In this document: piece by piece, positions 39,378 to 48,833 of the stretch
Layout: every line of letters starts with the position of its first letter
How positions within the stretch are numbered: the stretch's first letter is position 1
Source of the DNA: Mesorhizobium sp. B2-8-5
GTDB lineage: Bacteria; Pseudomonadota; Alphaproteobacteria; Rhizobiales; Rhizobiaceae
Length of the DNA: 64,000 bases
Direction of reading: 5' to 3'
Assembly (NCBI RefSeq): GCF_006440675.2
Contig: NZ_CP083951.1
Location: forward strand, 496,001 to 560,000
The notes under the pieces: generated by a model
The model's database searches: none
Told to the model about the DNA's origin: nothing
Seen by the model: the letters and a program-made list of their open reading frames with translations, nothing else
Position numbers and translations under genes: made by a program

Positions 39378-39872
39378 TCATTCGCGAATAAGTTTGTCCG
39401 CTGACCAGGGAACGCCGGGGAAAAAATCATGATCGAGAATTTGGCTGATCGTGTACGGGCAATCGACGGGAAAATCCCGCTCCCTCAGACCGGTCTCGTC
39501 GGCCGCTTTCAACTTCGCTATTTTGAATTCCTGACCAAGCTGTTTTCCTGGATAGGTTTTCAGGCTAGGACTCTCGTCGAGTAGATTTTCGATCCGAAAT
39601 CGCTGTTCGTGGATCGTCGCCAACCAACCGGTTTTGCGTTTTTCAGGCTGAAATTCCCATTTGAGCAAATGCTGGAGCAAGGTGCCCAATCTGCTCGCAA
39701 TTTCCCTCTTGTCGCTCCGCCCCAAGCTCTCGATCTCCTCGGCAAGATTCTCGCGATCGAGGTCGGAGAGACGACCTTCTCGCAATAGTGCGCCCTGCTC
39801 GGCGCACCACTGAGCATAGTCGGTCTCGTAGGGTGTAGACTTATGCCGGCGCTGTATCTGGATCTTGTTCAT
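39378..39872 (-). CDS. DUF29-domain protein
   Basis: The 164-residue protein matches DUF29 features: YETDYAQWCAEQGALLREG, LDRENLAEEIESLGRSDKREIASRL, HLLKWEFQPEKR and FPVDCPYTISQILDHDFFP. DUF29 proteins are small, often multicopy and associated with mobile or variable regions. Its DNA seems less GC-rich than the urease genes around it. It sits directly downstream of ureC, suggesting insertion of a passenger gene. Confidence 0.78.
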   Translation of the reverse strand: MNKIQIQRRHKSTPYETDYAQWCAEQGALLREGRLSDLDRENLAEEIESLGRSDKREIASRLGTLLQHLLKWEFQPEKRKTGWLATIHEQRFRIENLLDESPSLKTYPGKQLGQEFKIAKLKAADETGLRERDFPVDCPYTISQILDHDFFPGVPWSADKLIRE

Positions 39873-39936
39873 GACCACATAATGCGCTGTTTTCCATCTC
39901 AAGCCAATCGCGGGTATGCCAACCCTGCGATTGGCA

Positions 39937-41649
39937 TCAGAACAGGAAATATCTCTGCGCCATTGGCAGCACGGTTGCGGGCTCGCAGGTCAACAGCTCG
40001 CCGTCGGCCCGCACTTCGTAGGTTTCCGGATCGACCTCGACATGCGGCGTGGCGTCGTTGAGCACCATCGAATGCTTGCCGATGCCGCCGCGCGTGTTCT
40101 CAACCGCGACCATCGCCTTGTCGACACCCAGCCTGCCCTGCAGACCGGCGTCGAGCGCCGCCTTCGAAACGAAAGTCACCGAGGAGTTGGTCAGCGCCTT
40201 GCCATAGGCGCCGAACATCGGCCGGTAATGCATCGGCTGCGGCGTCGGGATCGAGGCGTTCGGGTCGCCCATCGGAGCGGCCGCGATCGAGCCGCCGACC
40301 AGCACCATCTCCGGCTTGACGCCGAAGAAGGCCGGATTCCACAGCACCAGATCCGCCCGCTTGCCGACGGTGACCGAGCCGATCTCCTTCGACAGGCCGT
40401 GCGCGATGGCCGGGTTGATGGTGTATTTGGCGATGTAGCGGCGGACGCGGAAATTGTCGTTGTCGCCGGTTTCCTGCGGCAGCGCGCCGCGCTGGCGCTT
40501 CATCTTGTCGGCGGTCTGCCAGCAGCGGATCGCCACCTCGCCGACACGGCCCATGGCCTGGCTGTCGGAGGAGATGATCGAGAAGGCGCCGATGTCGTGC
40601 AGGATGTCCTCGGCGGCGATCGTCTCCTTGCGGATGCGGCTCTCGGCGAAGGCGATGTCCTCGGGGATCGAGGGCGACAGATGATGGCAGACCATCAGCA
40701 TGTCGAGATGCTCGGCCAGCGTGTTGACCGTGTAGGGCCTGGTCGGGTTAGTCGAGGACGGGATGACGTTGGGCAGGCCGCAGACCTTGATGATGTCGGG
40801 CGCATGGCCGCCGCCGGCGCCCTCGGTGTGGAAGGCGTGGATGGTGCGGCCCTTGATGGCCGCCACGGTGTTCTCGACGAAGCCCGATTCGTTCAGCGTG
40901 TCGGTATGGATCATCACCTGCACGTCATAGTCGTCGGCGACCGACAGGCAGCAGTCGATGGCGGCCGGGGTCGTGCCCCAGTCTTCGTGCAGCTTCAGCG
41001 AGCAGGCGCCGGCCAGCACCATCTCTTCAAGCGCCGCCGGCTTTGACGCATTGCCCTTGCCCGACAGGCCGATATTCACCGGGAAGGCGTCGAAGGACTG
41101 GATCATGCGCGCCATGTGCCACGGTCCCGGCGTGCAGGTGGTGGCCAGGGTGCCATGCGCCGGACCGGTGCCGCCGCCGAGCATGGTGGTGACGCCGCTC
41201 ATCAGCGCTTCCTCGATCTGCTGCGGGCAGATGAAGTGGATATGCGCGTCGAAGCCGCCGGCCGTCAGGATCCTGCCCTCGCCGGCGATGATTTCCGTGC
41301 CCGGCCCGATGATGATGGTGACGCCGGCTTGCGTGTCCGGATTGCCGGCCTTGCCGATCGCGGCGATGCGGCCGTCCTTGAGGCCGATATCGGCCTTGAC
41401 GATGCCGATGAGCGCGTCGACGACCAGCGCATTGGTGATAACGGTATCGACCGCGCCGCCGGCCCGCGTCACCTGGCTTTGGCCCATGCCGTCGCGGATG
41501 ACCTTGCCGCCGCCGAATTTCACTTCCTCGCCGTAAACGGTGAGGTCTTTCTCGACCTCGATGAACAGTTCGGTATCGGCGAGCCTCACCTTGTCACCGA
41601 TGGTCGGCCCATACATCTGCGCATAGGCGGCGCGGGTTATCCTGGCCAT
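39937..41649 (-). CDS. ureC: Urease alpha subunit UreC
   Basis: The 570-residue catalytic subunit hydrolyses urea to ammonia and carbamate. All bi-nickel ligands are visible: H136 and H138 (AHIHF), carbamylated K219 (SLKLHEDW), H248 (IHTDT), H274 (FHTEG) and D362 (SSDSQ). The flap C321-H322 ([12 protein letters not shown]) is also present. The ATG at 41649 starts [16 protein letters not shown], the standard N-terminus. It is separated from ureB by two genes on the opposite strand, so it needs its own promoter in the 41650-41831 spacer. Confidence 0.97.
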   Translation of the reverse strand: MARITRAAYAQMYGPTIGDKVRLADTELFIEVEKDLTVYGEEVKFGGGKVIRDGMGQSQVTRAGGAVDTVITNALVVDALIGIVKADIGLKDGRIAAIGKAGNPDTQAGVTIIIGPGTEIIAGEGRILTAGGFDAHIHFICPQQIEEALMSGVTTMLGGGTGPAHGTLATTCTPGPWHMARMIQSFDAFPVNIGLSGKGNASKPAALEEMVLAGACSLKLHEDWGTTPAAIDCCLSVADDYDVQVMIHTDTLNESGFVENTVAAIKGRTIHAFHTEGAGGGHAPDIIKVCGLPNVIPSSTNPTRPYTVNTLAEHLDMLMVCHHLSPSIPEDIAFAESRIRKETIAAEDILHDIGAFSIISSDSQAMGRVGEVAIRCWQTADKMKRQRGALPQETGDNDNFRVRRYIAKYTINPAIAHGLSKEIGSVTVGKRADLVLWNPAFFGVKPEMVLVGGSIAAAPMGDPNASIPTPQPMHYRPMFGAYGKALTNSSVTFVSKAALDAGLQGRLGVDKAMVAVENTRGGIGKHSMVLNDATPHVEVDPETYEVRADGELLTCEPATVLPMAQRYFLF

Positions 41650-41831
41650 CAGCGATTGCTCCCGAAATTCAGGTTGCCAAAAGTAAGGTTGTTTGGGCGC
41701 GGACTGCACATTGTCGCCATCCAATGGTCACGCAATGACCCGCTCGGCGACACCTTGCGCTCCCATTTGGCGGTTGAGGTGGCCCGGTCAGCCCAAAACG
41801 ACCGTTTGCCAAATCGATGGAAGGAATATCC

Positions 41832-42209
41832 ATGCTCAAAGCGATTGTTCTCGCCGCAACCGCCGCCACGTTGATGGCGGGCGCCGCGAATGCCCAGCAG
41901 CAGCCGACGCCGCAGCCCAGCCCCGCGCCGACCGCGCCCGCCGCGCCGAAGGCTCAGCCCGCGGCGCCGTCGATCCAGAGCGTCAACGTGGTCGACATCA
42001 CCGAATTGCCCAAGGACACGCAGACGCAGGTCAATCAGATCGTCGCGCAACGCGGCGACGCCGGCCTGCAGACATTGCGCAAATCGATCGACGCGACGCC
42101 GAAGGTGAAATCCGCCCTCGAAGCCAAGGGGGTGAGTTCGGCGCAAGTGATCGCCGCCAGCTTGCAGCCCAATGGCGCGCTGACGCTGATCACCAAGAAG
42201 GCAAGCTGA
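41832..42209 (+). CDS. Small exported Pro/Ala-rich protein of unknown function
   Basis: The 125-residue product has a signal peptide (MLKAIVLAATAATLMAGAANA, cleaved before QQQ), a Gln/Pro/Ala-rich linker (about residues 22-50) and a conserved-looking C-terminal domain (VVDITELPKDTQTQVNQIV, VSSAQVIAASLQPNGALTL). The ATG at 41832 follows GGAAGGAATATCC. I do not recognise it. It is divergent from ureC and followed by a second exported protein gene. Confidence 0.7.
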   Translation: MLKAIVLAATAATLMAGAANAQQQPTPQPSPAPTAPAAPKAQPAAPSIQSVNVVDITELPKDTQTQVNQIVAQRGDAGLQTLRKSIDATPKVKSALEAKGVSSAQVIAASLQPNGALTLITKKAS

Positions 42210-42326
42210 TTGCGCGACCAGGCGGGCCGCTTCGCGGTCCGCCGGCGAGCTTTTAAAGGGAACCACCGGCCAGGCAGGACCGTTTCGCTGTTTTCGCCCC
42301 GCCACGAGTTCAGTCAGGAGCGAGCG

Positions 42327-42812
42327 ATGGCGAACGCCCCGCGCCTTGCGAAATGGAGTTCCGTGATTGCCGCCACGCTTTTCGTGGCCGCGCCACATGT
42401 TGCACTCGCGGCGCAGCCGCTGGACAGCGACAGGCCTGCCGCGGCAATCGTCGATTCCAACATCCGCCAGGAGGAAGCGCTCTCCAGGACGGAAGCCGGA
42501 AAGGTCATCACCGCCATCGACCGCACCCGCGACAACATCGGCGCGGTGCGCAAGACCACCAAGCTCGACACGGTCGACATCGTCTTCCTGACCGACGCGG
42601 CGCGCAGCGAAGGCGGGCCGCCGCCCGTCATCGAGAACAAGGTGAAGCAGCATAAGGACGATGTTGCCGAACTTCGCCAGGAGATCGAGGCGAACGCCCT
42701 GCTCTTCAACGCGATCGATTCGCGCCGTGTTCTGGCCGAGGACGTGCTTGCGGTGGAGTTCGACAATCCCCGCAGGATTGTCATCTACGCCGCAGCCAAG
42801 CCTCCGAAGTGA
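42327..42812 (+). CDS. Exported protein of unknown function
   Basis: The 161-residue product has a signal peptide (ending near ALAA) and a mostly helical mature part with VITAIDRTRDNIGAVRKTTK, a DIVFLTDAA segment and KQHKDDVAELRQEIEANALLFNAI. The ATG at 42327 follows TCAGGAGCGAGCG. It converges on ureB and lies 117 bp after the preceding exported protein gene. I know no function for it. Confidence 0.7.
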   Translation: MANAPRLAKWSSVIAATLFVAAPHVALAAQPLDSDRPAAAIVDSNIRQEEALSRTEAGKVITAIDRTRDNIGAVRKTTKLDTVDIVFLTDAARSEGGPPPVIENKVKQHKDDVAELRQEIEANALLFNAIDSRRVLAEDVLAVEFDNPRRIVIYAAAKPPK

Positions 42813-42832
42813 TATCAGCGCGGCGGCGGACC

Positions 42833-43138
42833 TCACAACTTGCCCATCACCTTCTGCTGGAAGCCATAGACCTCGCGCTTGCCGCCCAGCGGCACCAGCG
42901 TGACATCGCGCTCCTGTCCCGGTTCGAAGCGCATGGCGGTGCCGGCGGCGATGTCGAGCCGCATGCCGCGCGCGCGTTCGCGGTCGAATTTCAGCCCCTC
43001 ATTGGTCTCGAAGAAATGATAGTGGCTGCCGACCTGGATCGGCCGGTCGCCACTATTGGCGACCTTGAGCGTCACCATGGGCAGGCCTTTGTTCAGTTCG
43101 ATGTCGCCTTTGGCCGTGATGACTTCGCCGGGGATCAT
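42833..43138 (-). CDS. ureB: Urease beta subunit UreB
   Basis: The 101-residue structural subunit begins [18 protein letters not shown] and contains [19 protein letters not shown] and [16 protein letters not shown], the canonical UreB sequence. It lies seven bases after the HupE/UreJ gene. The downstream ureC is not contiguous because two plus-strand genes intervene. Confidence 0.96.
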   Translation of the reverse strand: MIPGEVITAKGDIELNKGLPMVTLKVANSGDRPIQVGSHYHFFETNEGLKFDRERARGMRLDIAAGTAMRFEPGQERDVTLVPLGGKREVYGFQQKVMGKL

Positions 43139-43145
43139 TGCGGCC

Positions 43146-43739
43146 TCACAGCACGCCTAAGGCAAGGCCGACGCCAACCGCCGCACAGGCAGCGCCGGCG
43201 GCGCGCGCCAGGCGGCGGAAACGCGAGCCTAGCCCAAGACCGGCCGCAATGCCGACGCCGTGGAGCAGCGCCGTTGCGGCGGCAAAGCCCGCCATATATT
43301 CGAGGCCACTGGCATTTTCCGGCACTTCCGTGCCATGCGCGTGCCCGTGGAACAGCGCGAACAGGCCGATGACGGCGATACCGGCCGAGACCGGCAGGTC
43401 GATCGCCAGCGCCACCAGCAGACCGAGCGCCACGACGGAAGCGAGGATGCCCGGCTCGACGAAAGGCACCGGCACATGCAGCATGCCGAGCGCGCCGCCG
43501 ACCAGCATCACGCCGACAAAGGCGAGCGGCCAGGCCCAGATAGCCTTGCCGCCCCTCAGCGCCGCCCACAGGCCGACCGCGATCATCACGGTCATATGGT
43601 CGAGGCCGGACAGAGGGTGCGCGAAGCCGGCGGAAAAGGACGAGGTCGCGCCGACGCCGACATGGGCGTAGGCCGGCATGGCGGCTGCCAGGAACAGGAT
43701 CGCGGCAAGCGTGGTACGTTTCGTCGAAGCGGGGATCAT
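43146..43739 (-). CDS. ureJ: HupE/UreJ-family nickel permease
   Basis: The 197-residue membrane protein has a signal peptide followed by AHVGVG, the [20 protein letters not shown] motif and [11 protein letters not shown], all typical of HupE/UreJ. These proteins import nickel or cobalt through the inner membrane. About six helices are visible. Its position between ureA and ureB fits a nickel supply role for urease. Confidence 0.88.
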   Translation of the reverse strand: MIPASTKRTTLAAILFLAAAMPAYAHVGVGATSSFSAGFAHPLSGLDHMTVMIAVGLWAALRGGKAIWAWPLAFVGVMLVGGALGMLHVPVPFVEPGILASVVALGLLVALAIDLPVSAGIAVIGLFALFHGHAHGTEVPENASGLEYMAGFAAATALLHGVGIAAGLGLGSRFRRLARAAGAACAAVGVGLALGVL

Positions 43740-43764
43740 CTTTCTGCCTTTCCAATTGACCTGG

Positions 43765-44019
43765 TCAAGCGGCCTTGCGCGGACCGCAGCCTTCGGCCTT
43801 GAGCACGCGTTTGGTCGATGGCGGATATTTCGTCAGCTTGGCCGCCGGCCGGATCGGCCGCGGCGAGAAACTGCCGCCGCAATTGGGGCAGACGCCACCC
43901 AGCACATTATCCACGCAGTCGGCGCAGAAGGTGCATTCGAAGGTGCAGATCAGCGCATCGGTCGCGTCCGGCGGCAGATCCTTATCGCAGCATTCGCAAT
44001 TCGGCCTGAGCTCCAGCAT
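43765..44019 (-). CDS. DUF1272 cysteine-rich zinc-ribbon protein
   Basis: The 84-residue protein begins MLELRPNCECCDKDLPPDA and has cysteine clusters CECC, CTFECTFCADC and CPNCGG, the pattern of DUF1272. It probably binds zinc. The ATG at 44019 follows GGTGAG; a GTG nine bases upstream is possible. It sits inside the urease operon between ureA and ureJ, with unknown function. Confidence 0.82.
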   Translation of the reverse strand: MLELRPNCECCDKDLPPDATDALICTFECTFCADCVDNVLGGVCPNCGGSFSPRPIRPAAKLTKYPPSTKRVLKAEGCGPRKAA

Positions 44020-44024
44020 CGGTC

Positions 44025-44327
44025 TCACCTTATGGGTTCGTGCACGGTCACCAGCTTGGTGCCGTCGGGAAACGTCGCCTCGACCTGGACGTCGTGGATC
44101 ATCTCGGCGATGCCGTCCATGACCTGGGCGCGGGTGACGACATGGGCGCCCGCCTCCATCAGTTCCGCGACCGGGCGGCCGTCGCGCGCGCCTTCGACGA
44201 CGAAGTCGGTGATCAGGGCGATGGCTTCGGGATGGTTCAGCTTGACGCCTCGCTCCAGCCGCTTGCGCGCCACCATCGCCGCCATGGCGATGAGCAGCTT
44301 GTCTTTTTCACGCGGCATCAGGTTCAT
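44025..44327 (-). CDS. ureA: Urease gamma subunit UreA
   Basis: The 100-residue subunit has the canonical start [20 protein letters not shown] and the segment [20 protein letters not shown]. The ATG at 44327 is chosen to match the invariant 100-residue length; an in-frame ATG five codons upstream is less likely. It follows ureD directly. Confidence 0.96.
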   Translation of the reverse strand: MNLMPREKDKLLIAMAAMVARKRLERGVKLNHPEAIALITDFVVEGARDGRPVAELMEAGAHVVTRAQVMDGIAEMIHDVQVEATFPDGTKLVTVHEPIR

Positions 44328-44348
44328 GCAATGTCCCGGCAATCGAAA

Positions 44349-45224
44349 TCAGAGTGACCACAATTTGGGCAGGCCCGCCCGCCCATTGAGCAGTTCGACC
44401 AGCGGAACCAGCCGCTTGCGGAGCTGGTAGCCGTCGCCGGCACAAAGCCTCGCAAGAAGCTTGCCAGATCGGCCGACGCGCCAGAAACTGGCGCCGCCCC
44501 CCATAAGGGGATCGCCGATGATGGCGCGGGCCGGTTCCAGCAGGCTTTCGGCCTGCGGCGAAACGAGCAGCAATGTGGCGACGGCAAGCGCGCGGCCGGC
44601 CGCCGCCGGCCGCCGCAAAGTTGCCGCGATATCCGGCCCAACGCGAAAATCCTCCGCATGGATCAGCGCGCCGCCTTGGCGGACCCGCCAGCGGTCGTGG
44701 AAACTGCCGTTGGTTGCGCGCTCGCCCATCGCCAGCCGGCCGAACAGCGTGGCTTCGAGCACCAATGCCTCGGCATCGTCGCCAAGCTCGACATCCAGCG
44801 TGCGAGCGAAGGCGGCGCGGTCGAAAACGATGGTTTCCTGCGGCAGCCAGGCCACGCGGCCGCCCGGATCCACCCGCAGGCGGACGCTTGTCTCGGCCCT
44901 GTCGGCGGCGGCGCGATAGACCTTCTCGCAGGCCTGGGTAGTGATGGCGGCGGAGGCGTCGGCGCCGACCTCGATCGTCCAGCCGAGGCGGTCGCCGCCG
45001 GTCAGTCCGCCGGCGGTGTTGATCAGCACCGCCTCGAGCGGATCGCCTTGCACCGCCGGCAGGCGGATCTTGGCCGATCCGTCCTGGTAAAGCCGCTGCA
45101 GACGCGTCCGGCCGCCGCTTTTGCCGCAGAAAAGCCTGCCTAGGCCGGCAACACGTTGCGCGGCAGGCAAGGAGGGGGCCGCCAGGGGCGAGGCAGGTTG
45201 GGATGTCAAGGTGTCGTCGATCAT
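44349..45224 (-). CDS. ureD: Urease accessory protein UreD
   Basis: The 291-residue protein matches UreD/UreH: NTAGGLTGGDRL, the ACEKVYRA segment and LPQETIVFDRAAF. UreD binds apo-urease and is the scaffold for UreF and UreG. The ATG at 45224 follows GGGA at good spacing; a GTG two codons upstream is the alternative. It is the first gene of the minus-strand urease cluster. Confidence 0.93.
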   Translation of the reverse strand: MIDDTLTSQPASPLAAPSLPAAQRVAGLGRLFCGKSGGRTRLQRLYQDGSAKIRLPAVQGDPLEAVLINTAGGLTGGDRLGWTIEVGADASAAITTQACEKVYRAAADRAETSVRLRVDPGGRVAWLPQETIVFDRAAFARTLDVELGDDAEALVLEATLFGRLAMGERATNGSFHDRWRVRQGGALIHAEDFRVGPDIAATLRRPAAAGRALAVATLLLVSPQAESLLEPARAIIGDPLMGGGASFWRVGRSGKLLARLCAGDGYQLRKRLVPLVELLNGRAGLPKLWSL

Positions 45225-45426
45225 GTCCACGATCCCAGGTTAAGCACTCCGGCGGCTTTGTCGATATCGCTTGTTGCTTGACATCGTTTCGGTTTCTATA
45301 GAGGGAAGCCACCTTGGAGCGGTCGCGTGGTGCCTGGCGAGGTAAGGGCGACGGCGTTTGTTGGGTCCGGGGATCAAAAAGGGGCGCTGATCAGTTGGCG
45401 TCGGGCAACGACAGGGAAGGAACCGA

Positions 45427-45681
45427 ATGGCTGACCAACTGACGACCGAGATCATCGAAAAGATCAAGGCCCATGCCGATACCGGCGGCGAGGAAATCAC
45501 CGCGAGCACCGATCTCGGCACGCTCGGCATCCATTCGCTGGAGCTGACCGAGATCATCTTCGATCTCGAGGAAAAATACGGCATCGAGATCGAGATGAAT
45601 ACGGTCGACGCCTGGAGCAATCTGAAGAACGTCGGCGACATGGTCGAGGCGGTTCGCGAACTGATCGCGAAAAAAGCCTGA
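45427..45681 (+). CDS. NodF-like specialised acyl carrier protein
   Basis: The 84-residue protein is closest, from memory, to rhizobial NodF: it shares the start MADQLT, LGI.SL, YGI.IEMNT and DAWSNL.NVGD.VEAVR. The phosphopantetheine serine is S37. The usual Asp of the DSL motif is replaced by His (GIHSLEL). NodF carries unusual unsaturated acyl chains made with NodE for Nod-factor acylation. Here the pair lies next to urease genes with no visible nod genes. The product is probably a special fatty acid for another lipid; that is inference. It is followed after four bases by a ketosynthase gene. Confidence 0.82.
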   Translation: MADQLTTEIIEKIKAHADTGGEEITASTDLGTLGIHSLELTEIIFDLEEKYGIEIEMNTVDAWSNLKNVGDMVEAVRELIAKKA

Positions 45682-45685
45682 CTTC

Positions 45686-46894
45686 ATGCAAAAACGCGTC
45701 GTCATCACCGGCATTGGCGGGATTTGCGGGCTTGGCAACGACGCGCCGGCGATGTGGGAGGCCATGCGCGCCGGCCGCTCGGCCATCGGCCCTATCGACA
45801 ACCCGTCGCTGCATGATCTCAAGGTCAAGACCGGCTGCGAGATCAAGGAATTGCCGGACCATGGCATCGACCGCAAGCAGGTCGTGTCGATGGACCGCTT
45901 CAGCCTGCTGGCGGTGATCGCCGCGCGCGAGGCCATGAGGCAGTCCGGATTGACGGCGCATGCCGACAACACCTACCGGATGGGGGCAATCGTCGGCATC
46001 GGCGTCGCGGGCTTCGAGACCATCGAAGAGAATTACCGCGCCATTCTGCTCGAGGGGCGCAACCGCGCCGCGATCTTCACCGTGCCGAAAGTGATGCCGG
46101 GCGCGGCCGCCGGCCAGGTCAGCATGAATCTCGGGCTGCGCGGCCCTGTCTTCGGCGCCACTTCGGCCTGCTCGTCCGCCAACCACGCGATTTCCTCGGC
46201 CGTCGACCAGATCAGGCTCGGCCGCGCCGACGTAATGGTCGCCGGCGGCACCGAAGCGCCGCTGGTGTGGGGCGTGCTGAAGGGCTGGGAGGCGCTCAGG
46301 GTGCTTTCGCCCGACACGTGCCGGCCGTTCTCGGCCGATCGAGCAGGCCTGGTGCTCGGCGAAGGCGCCGGCATGGCGGTGCTCGAAAGCTACGATCACG
46401 CGATGGCGCGCGGCGCCACCATTTTGGCCGAGATCGCCGGCGTCGGGCTTTCGGCCGACGCCTCCGACATCGTCGCGCCGACCGTGGAAGGGCCGGAGGC
46501 GGCCATGCGTTTCTGCCTGGCAGATGCCGGGCTCAATCCTGAAGATGTCGACTACCTTAACGCGCACGGGACCGGCACCAAGGCCAACGACCAGATCGAA
46601 ACCGCGGCGATCAAGCGCGTCTTCGGCGAGCACGCGCGTTCGCTTTCGGTATCGTCGACCAAGTCGATGCATGCGCATTGCCTCGGCGCTTCCGGCGGGC
46701 TGGAGATGATCGCCTGCGTGATGGCGATCCGCGACGGCATCGTGCCGCCGACCGCCAATTACCGCGAGCCGGACCCGGAATGCGACCTCGACGTGACGCC
46801 GAACACGGCGCGCGAGCGCAAGGTGCGCGCCGCGCTCAGCAACAGTTTCGCCTTCGGCGGGACCAATGCGGTGCTGGCCTTCAAGGCGGTCTGA
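45686..46894 (+). CDS. NodE/FabF-like beta-ketoacyl-ACP synthase
   Basis: The 402-residue condensing enzyme has the complete Cys-His-His triad: C162 ([11 protein letters not shown]), H294 ([11 protein letters not shown]) and H331 ([13 protein letters not shown]), with K326. It elongates acyl chains on a carrier protein by decarboxylative Claisen condensation. It lies four bases after the NodF-like carrier gene and should use it as partner. NodE is the closest remembered functional analogue, but general FabF-type enzymes share these motifs. Confidence 0.88.
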   Translation: MQKRVVITGIGGICGLGNDAPAMWEAMRAGRSAIGPIDNPSLHDLKVKTGCEIKELPDHGIDRKQVVSMDRFSLLAVIAAREAMRQSGLTAHADNTYRMGAIVGIGVAGFETIEENYRAILLEGRNRAAIFTVPKVMPGAAAGQVSMNLGLRGPVFGATSACSSANHAISSAVDQIRLGRADVMVAGGTEAPLVWGVLKGWEALRVLSPDTCRPFSADRAGLVLGEGAGMAVLESYDHAMARGATILAEIAGVGLSADASDIVAPTVEGPEAAMRFCLADAGLNPEDVDYLNAHGTGTKANDQIETAAIKRVFGEHARSLSVSSTKSMHAHCLGASGGLEMIACVMAIRDGIVPPTANYREPDPECDLDVTPNTARERKVRAALSNSFAFGGTNAVLAFKAV

Positions 46895-47023
46895 TCTAGC
46901 GATTCCGTTGACTGTGCACGGCAAGCCGCTTGCCGGTGTATTGATCCGGCCGGCCAGGGTCCTAATTCTTTGTTCACCCGCCATGAGCGCCGCCCCGGCG
47001 CCAATCCGCATCCGGAGTTTCCG

Positions 47024-47728
47024 ATGACCGACCTGTCCGCCTTTCCGATCGCCAAGCGCTGGCCGGCCGAGCACCCCGATCGCTTGCAGCTTTATTCCGC
47101 CACGACGCCCAATGGCGTGAAGGCGTCGATCGCGCTGGAGGAGATCGGCCTGCCCTACGAACCGCACTACGTCGACATCGGCAAGAACGAGAGCTGGACG
47201 CCGGAATTCCTGTCGCTCAACCCGAACGGCAAGATACCGGCGATCATCGATCCGGACGGTCCGGGCGGCAAGCCGATCGGGCTGTTCGAGTCCGGCGCCA
47301 TCCTGCTCTATCTGGCCGACAAGACCGGCAAGCTCATTCCCGCCGATCCGGCGCGGCGCTACGAGACGATCCAATGGGTGTTCTTCCAGATGGCGGCGAT
47401 CGGCCCGATCTTCGGGCAGGTCGGCTTCTTCCACAAATTCGCCGGACGCGAGATCGCCGACAAGCGGCCGCTGGAGCGTTACCGCGACGAGTCGCGGCGG
47501 CTGATCGGCGTGCTCGAAACGCGCCTGAAGGGCCGCAAGTGGATCATGGACGACGACTACACCATTGCGGACGTGTCGATGCTGGGCTGGATGCGCAACC
47601 TGATCGGTTTCTACGAGGCGCGGGACCTGGTCGGCTTCGATGATTTCCCGACCGTCGCCGAGTGGCTGGAGCGCGGCCTGGAACGGCCGGCGGTGAAGCG
47701 AGGCCTCACCATCCCGGCGAAAGGCTAA
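47024..47728 (+). CDS. Glutathione S-transferase family protein (Ure2p/YfcG-like)
   Basis: The 234-residue protein has LQLYSATTPNGVKASIALEEIGLPYE, NPNGKIPAI and ESGAILLYLADKTG, as in the Ure2p/YfcG/YghU GST branch, plus a C-terminal helical domain. These act as disulfide reductases or detoxification enzymes with glutathione. The ATG at 47024 follows CCGGAGTTTCCG. It is unrelated in sequence to the GST gene in the urease operon. Confidence 0.87.
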   Translation: MTDLSAFPIAKRWPAEHPDRLQLYSATTPNGVKASIALEEIGLPYEPHYVDIGKNESWTPEFLSLNPNGKIPAIIDPDGPGGKPIGLFESGAILLYLADKTGKLIPADPARRYETIQWVFFQMAAIGPIFGQVGFFHKFAGREIADKRPLERYRDESRRLIGVLETRLKGRKWIMDDDYTIADVSMLGWMRNLIGFYEARDLVGFDDFPTVAEWLERGLERPAVKRGLTIPAKG

Positions 47729-47731
47729 GAG

Positions 47732-48055
47732 CTATTTCGCCTTGGCCTTGGCGCCGCCGCGGCCGAACACGGACGCCGCGAGCCTCGCGGTCGCGACGAC
47801 TGCTCCTGTCGCGACGCTGGCCACAGTGCGGATCGGCCCCGATTTGCTAGCCGGCGACTTGGCATGTTTCGCGCTCTTGGCCGCGACCTTGTGGGCCGTG
47901 CCAGGCGTCACTTTCTTTGGCGCCGCCTTGCCGAAAGCCGGCTTGGCGTCTTTCGACCGCTCAGCGATTGTGGGGCCGGCGCCAGCCTTGGCCTGCGTCG
48001 CCCTGGATTGGTTGGCCCTGCTTTTCTTGGGCGCGGGTTTTCTGCTGGTTGCCAT
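47732..48055 (-). CDS. Lys/Ala-rich basic protein (histone H1-like composition)
   Basis: The 107-residue product is made mostly of Lys, Ala, Ser and Pro (APKKSRAN, AAPKKVTPGTAHKVAAKSAKHAK), ending in AKAKAK. The composition resembles bacterial histone-H1-like, nucleoid-binding low-complexity proteins. The ATG at 48055 follows a GGAGCC ribosome-binding site; a longer upstream reading crosses an intergenic repeat and is rejected. It converges on the GST gene. Confidence 0.6.
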   Translation of the reverse strand: MATSRKPAPKKSRANQSRATQAKAGAGPTIAERSKDAKPAFGKAAPKKVTPGTAHKVAAKSAKHAKSPASKSGPIRTVASVATGAVVATARLAASVFGRGGAKAKAK

Positions 48056-48082
48056 CTGACGGCTCCTGTCATTTTCTTTTTT

Positions 48083-48125
48083 GCAATTCCGGAGGCAAAG
48101 CGATGCACCTTCCTGGAATTGCTCC
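48083..48125. repeat. GCAATTCC-family palindromic repeat, copy 4
   Basis: It starts GCAATTCCGGAGGC and ends TTCCTGGAATTGC. The interior has diverged from copies 2 and 3. It lies upstream of the Lys/Ala-rich protein gene. Confidence 0.65.
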
Positions 48126-48206
48126 GGCGCCGGACAATTCGGGATAGGGTCATAACGGCCTGAAAACCTTAAAGTTCCCGCCGGAAAATATTGAAAATTG
48201 AGCAGG

Positions 48207-48833
48207 TTAACCAATAACCAAGGAACCAACGACCATGTCGGCCGGTCGGCGCCGCGCCAGCACCCGCTCGATGTTGGGCATGTCGTTGGAGGCGATCCAG
48301 GCACGGGCGTCCTCGTCGGACTTGCCGTGCTCCCGCCAGCGCTCCATCAGGCGGCGCTCGAGCTCGTTGCGCGGCACGTCGACGAAGATGGTGAAGTCGA
48401 ACAAAGGCGCCAGCCGCGACCACGGCTCCTCGTCGAGCAGCAGGTAATTGCCCTCGACCAGAATGAACTTGGTGTCGGCGCCGACGATTTCGGCCGCCGC
48501 GCGCGACAGTTCGATGCTGCGGTCGAACACGGGAATCGCGATATCGGGTTCGCCGGAGCGGATGCGCTTCAGCAGCGTCTCGAAGCCGGCGAAATCGAAG
48601 GTTTCCGGCGCGCCCTTGCGAGGTCGCAGGCCGCGGCGGTTGAGAATGATGTCGTCATAATGGAAGCCGTCCATCGGTACGACCTCGGATGTGCCTTCCG
48701 GCAGCAGCTCATGCAATGCAGCGGACAGCGTCGACTTGCCGGAGCCGGGCGGACCGGCGATGGCGACGACGAAGCGCCTGGCTCCGCCGGCGCGCTTGAA
48801 TATGGCGGCTGTGATATGGGCGATCTCGGACAT
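48207..48833 (-). CDS. P-loop nucleoside/sugar kinase family protein (FrcK/uridine kinase-like)
   Basis: The 208-residue protein has Walker A GPPGSGKST (27-35), MDGFHYDD and VEGNYLLLDEEPWS, as in the uridine kinase/pantothenate kinase-like family that includes rhizobial FrcK. It probably phosphorylates a nucleoside, sugar or cofactor precursor. It stands alone, so the substrate cannot be inferred. Confidence 0.83.
   Translation of the reverse strand: MSEIAHITAAIFKRAGGARRFVVAIAGPPGSGKSTLSAALHELLPEGTSEVVPMDGFHYDDIILNRRGLRPRKGAPETFDFAGFETLLKRIRSGEPDIAIPVFDRSIELSRAAAEIVGADTKFILVEGNYLLLDEEPWSRLAPLFDFTIFVDVPRNELERRLMERWREHGKSDEDARAWIASNDMPNIERVLARRRPADMVVGSLVIG

Noticed and set aside
45225..45426. 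nod box upstream of the NodF-like gene
   Set aside because: No sequence resembling the conserved nod box was seen in the 202-bp spacer.
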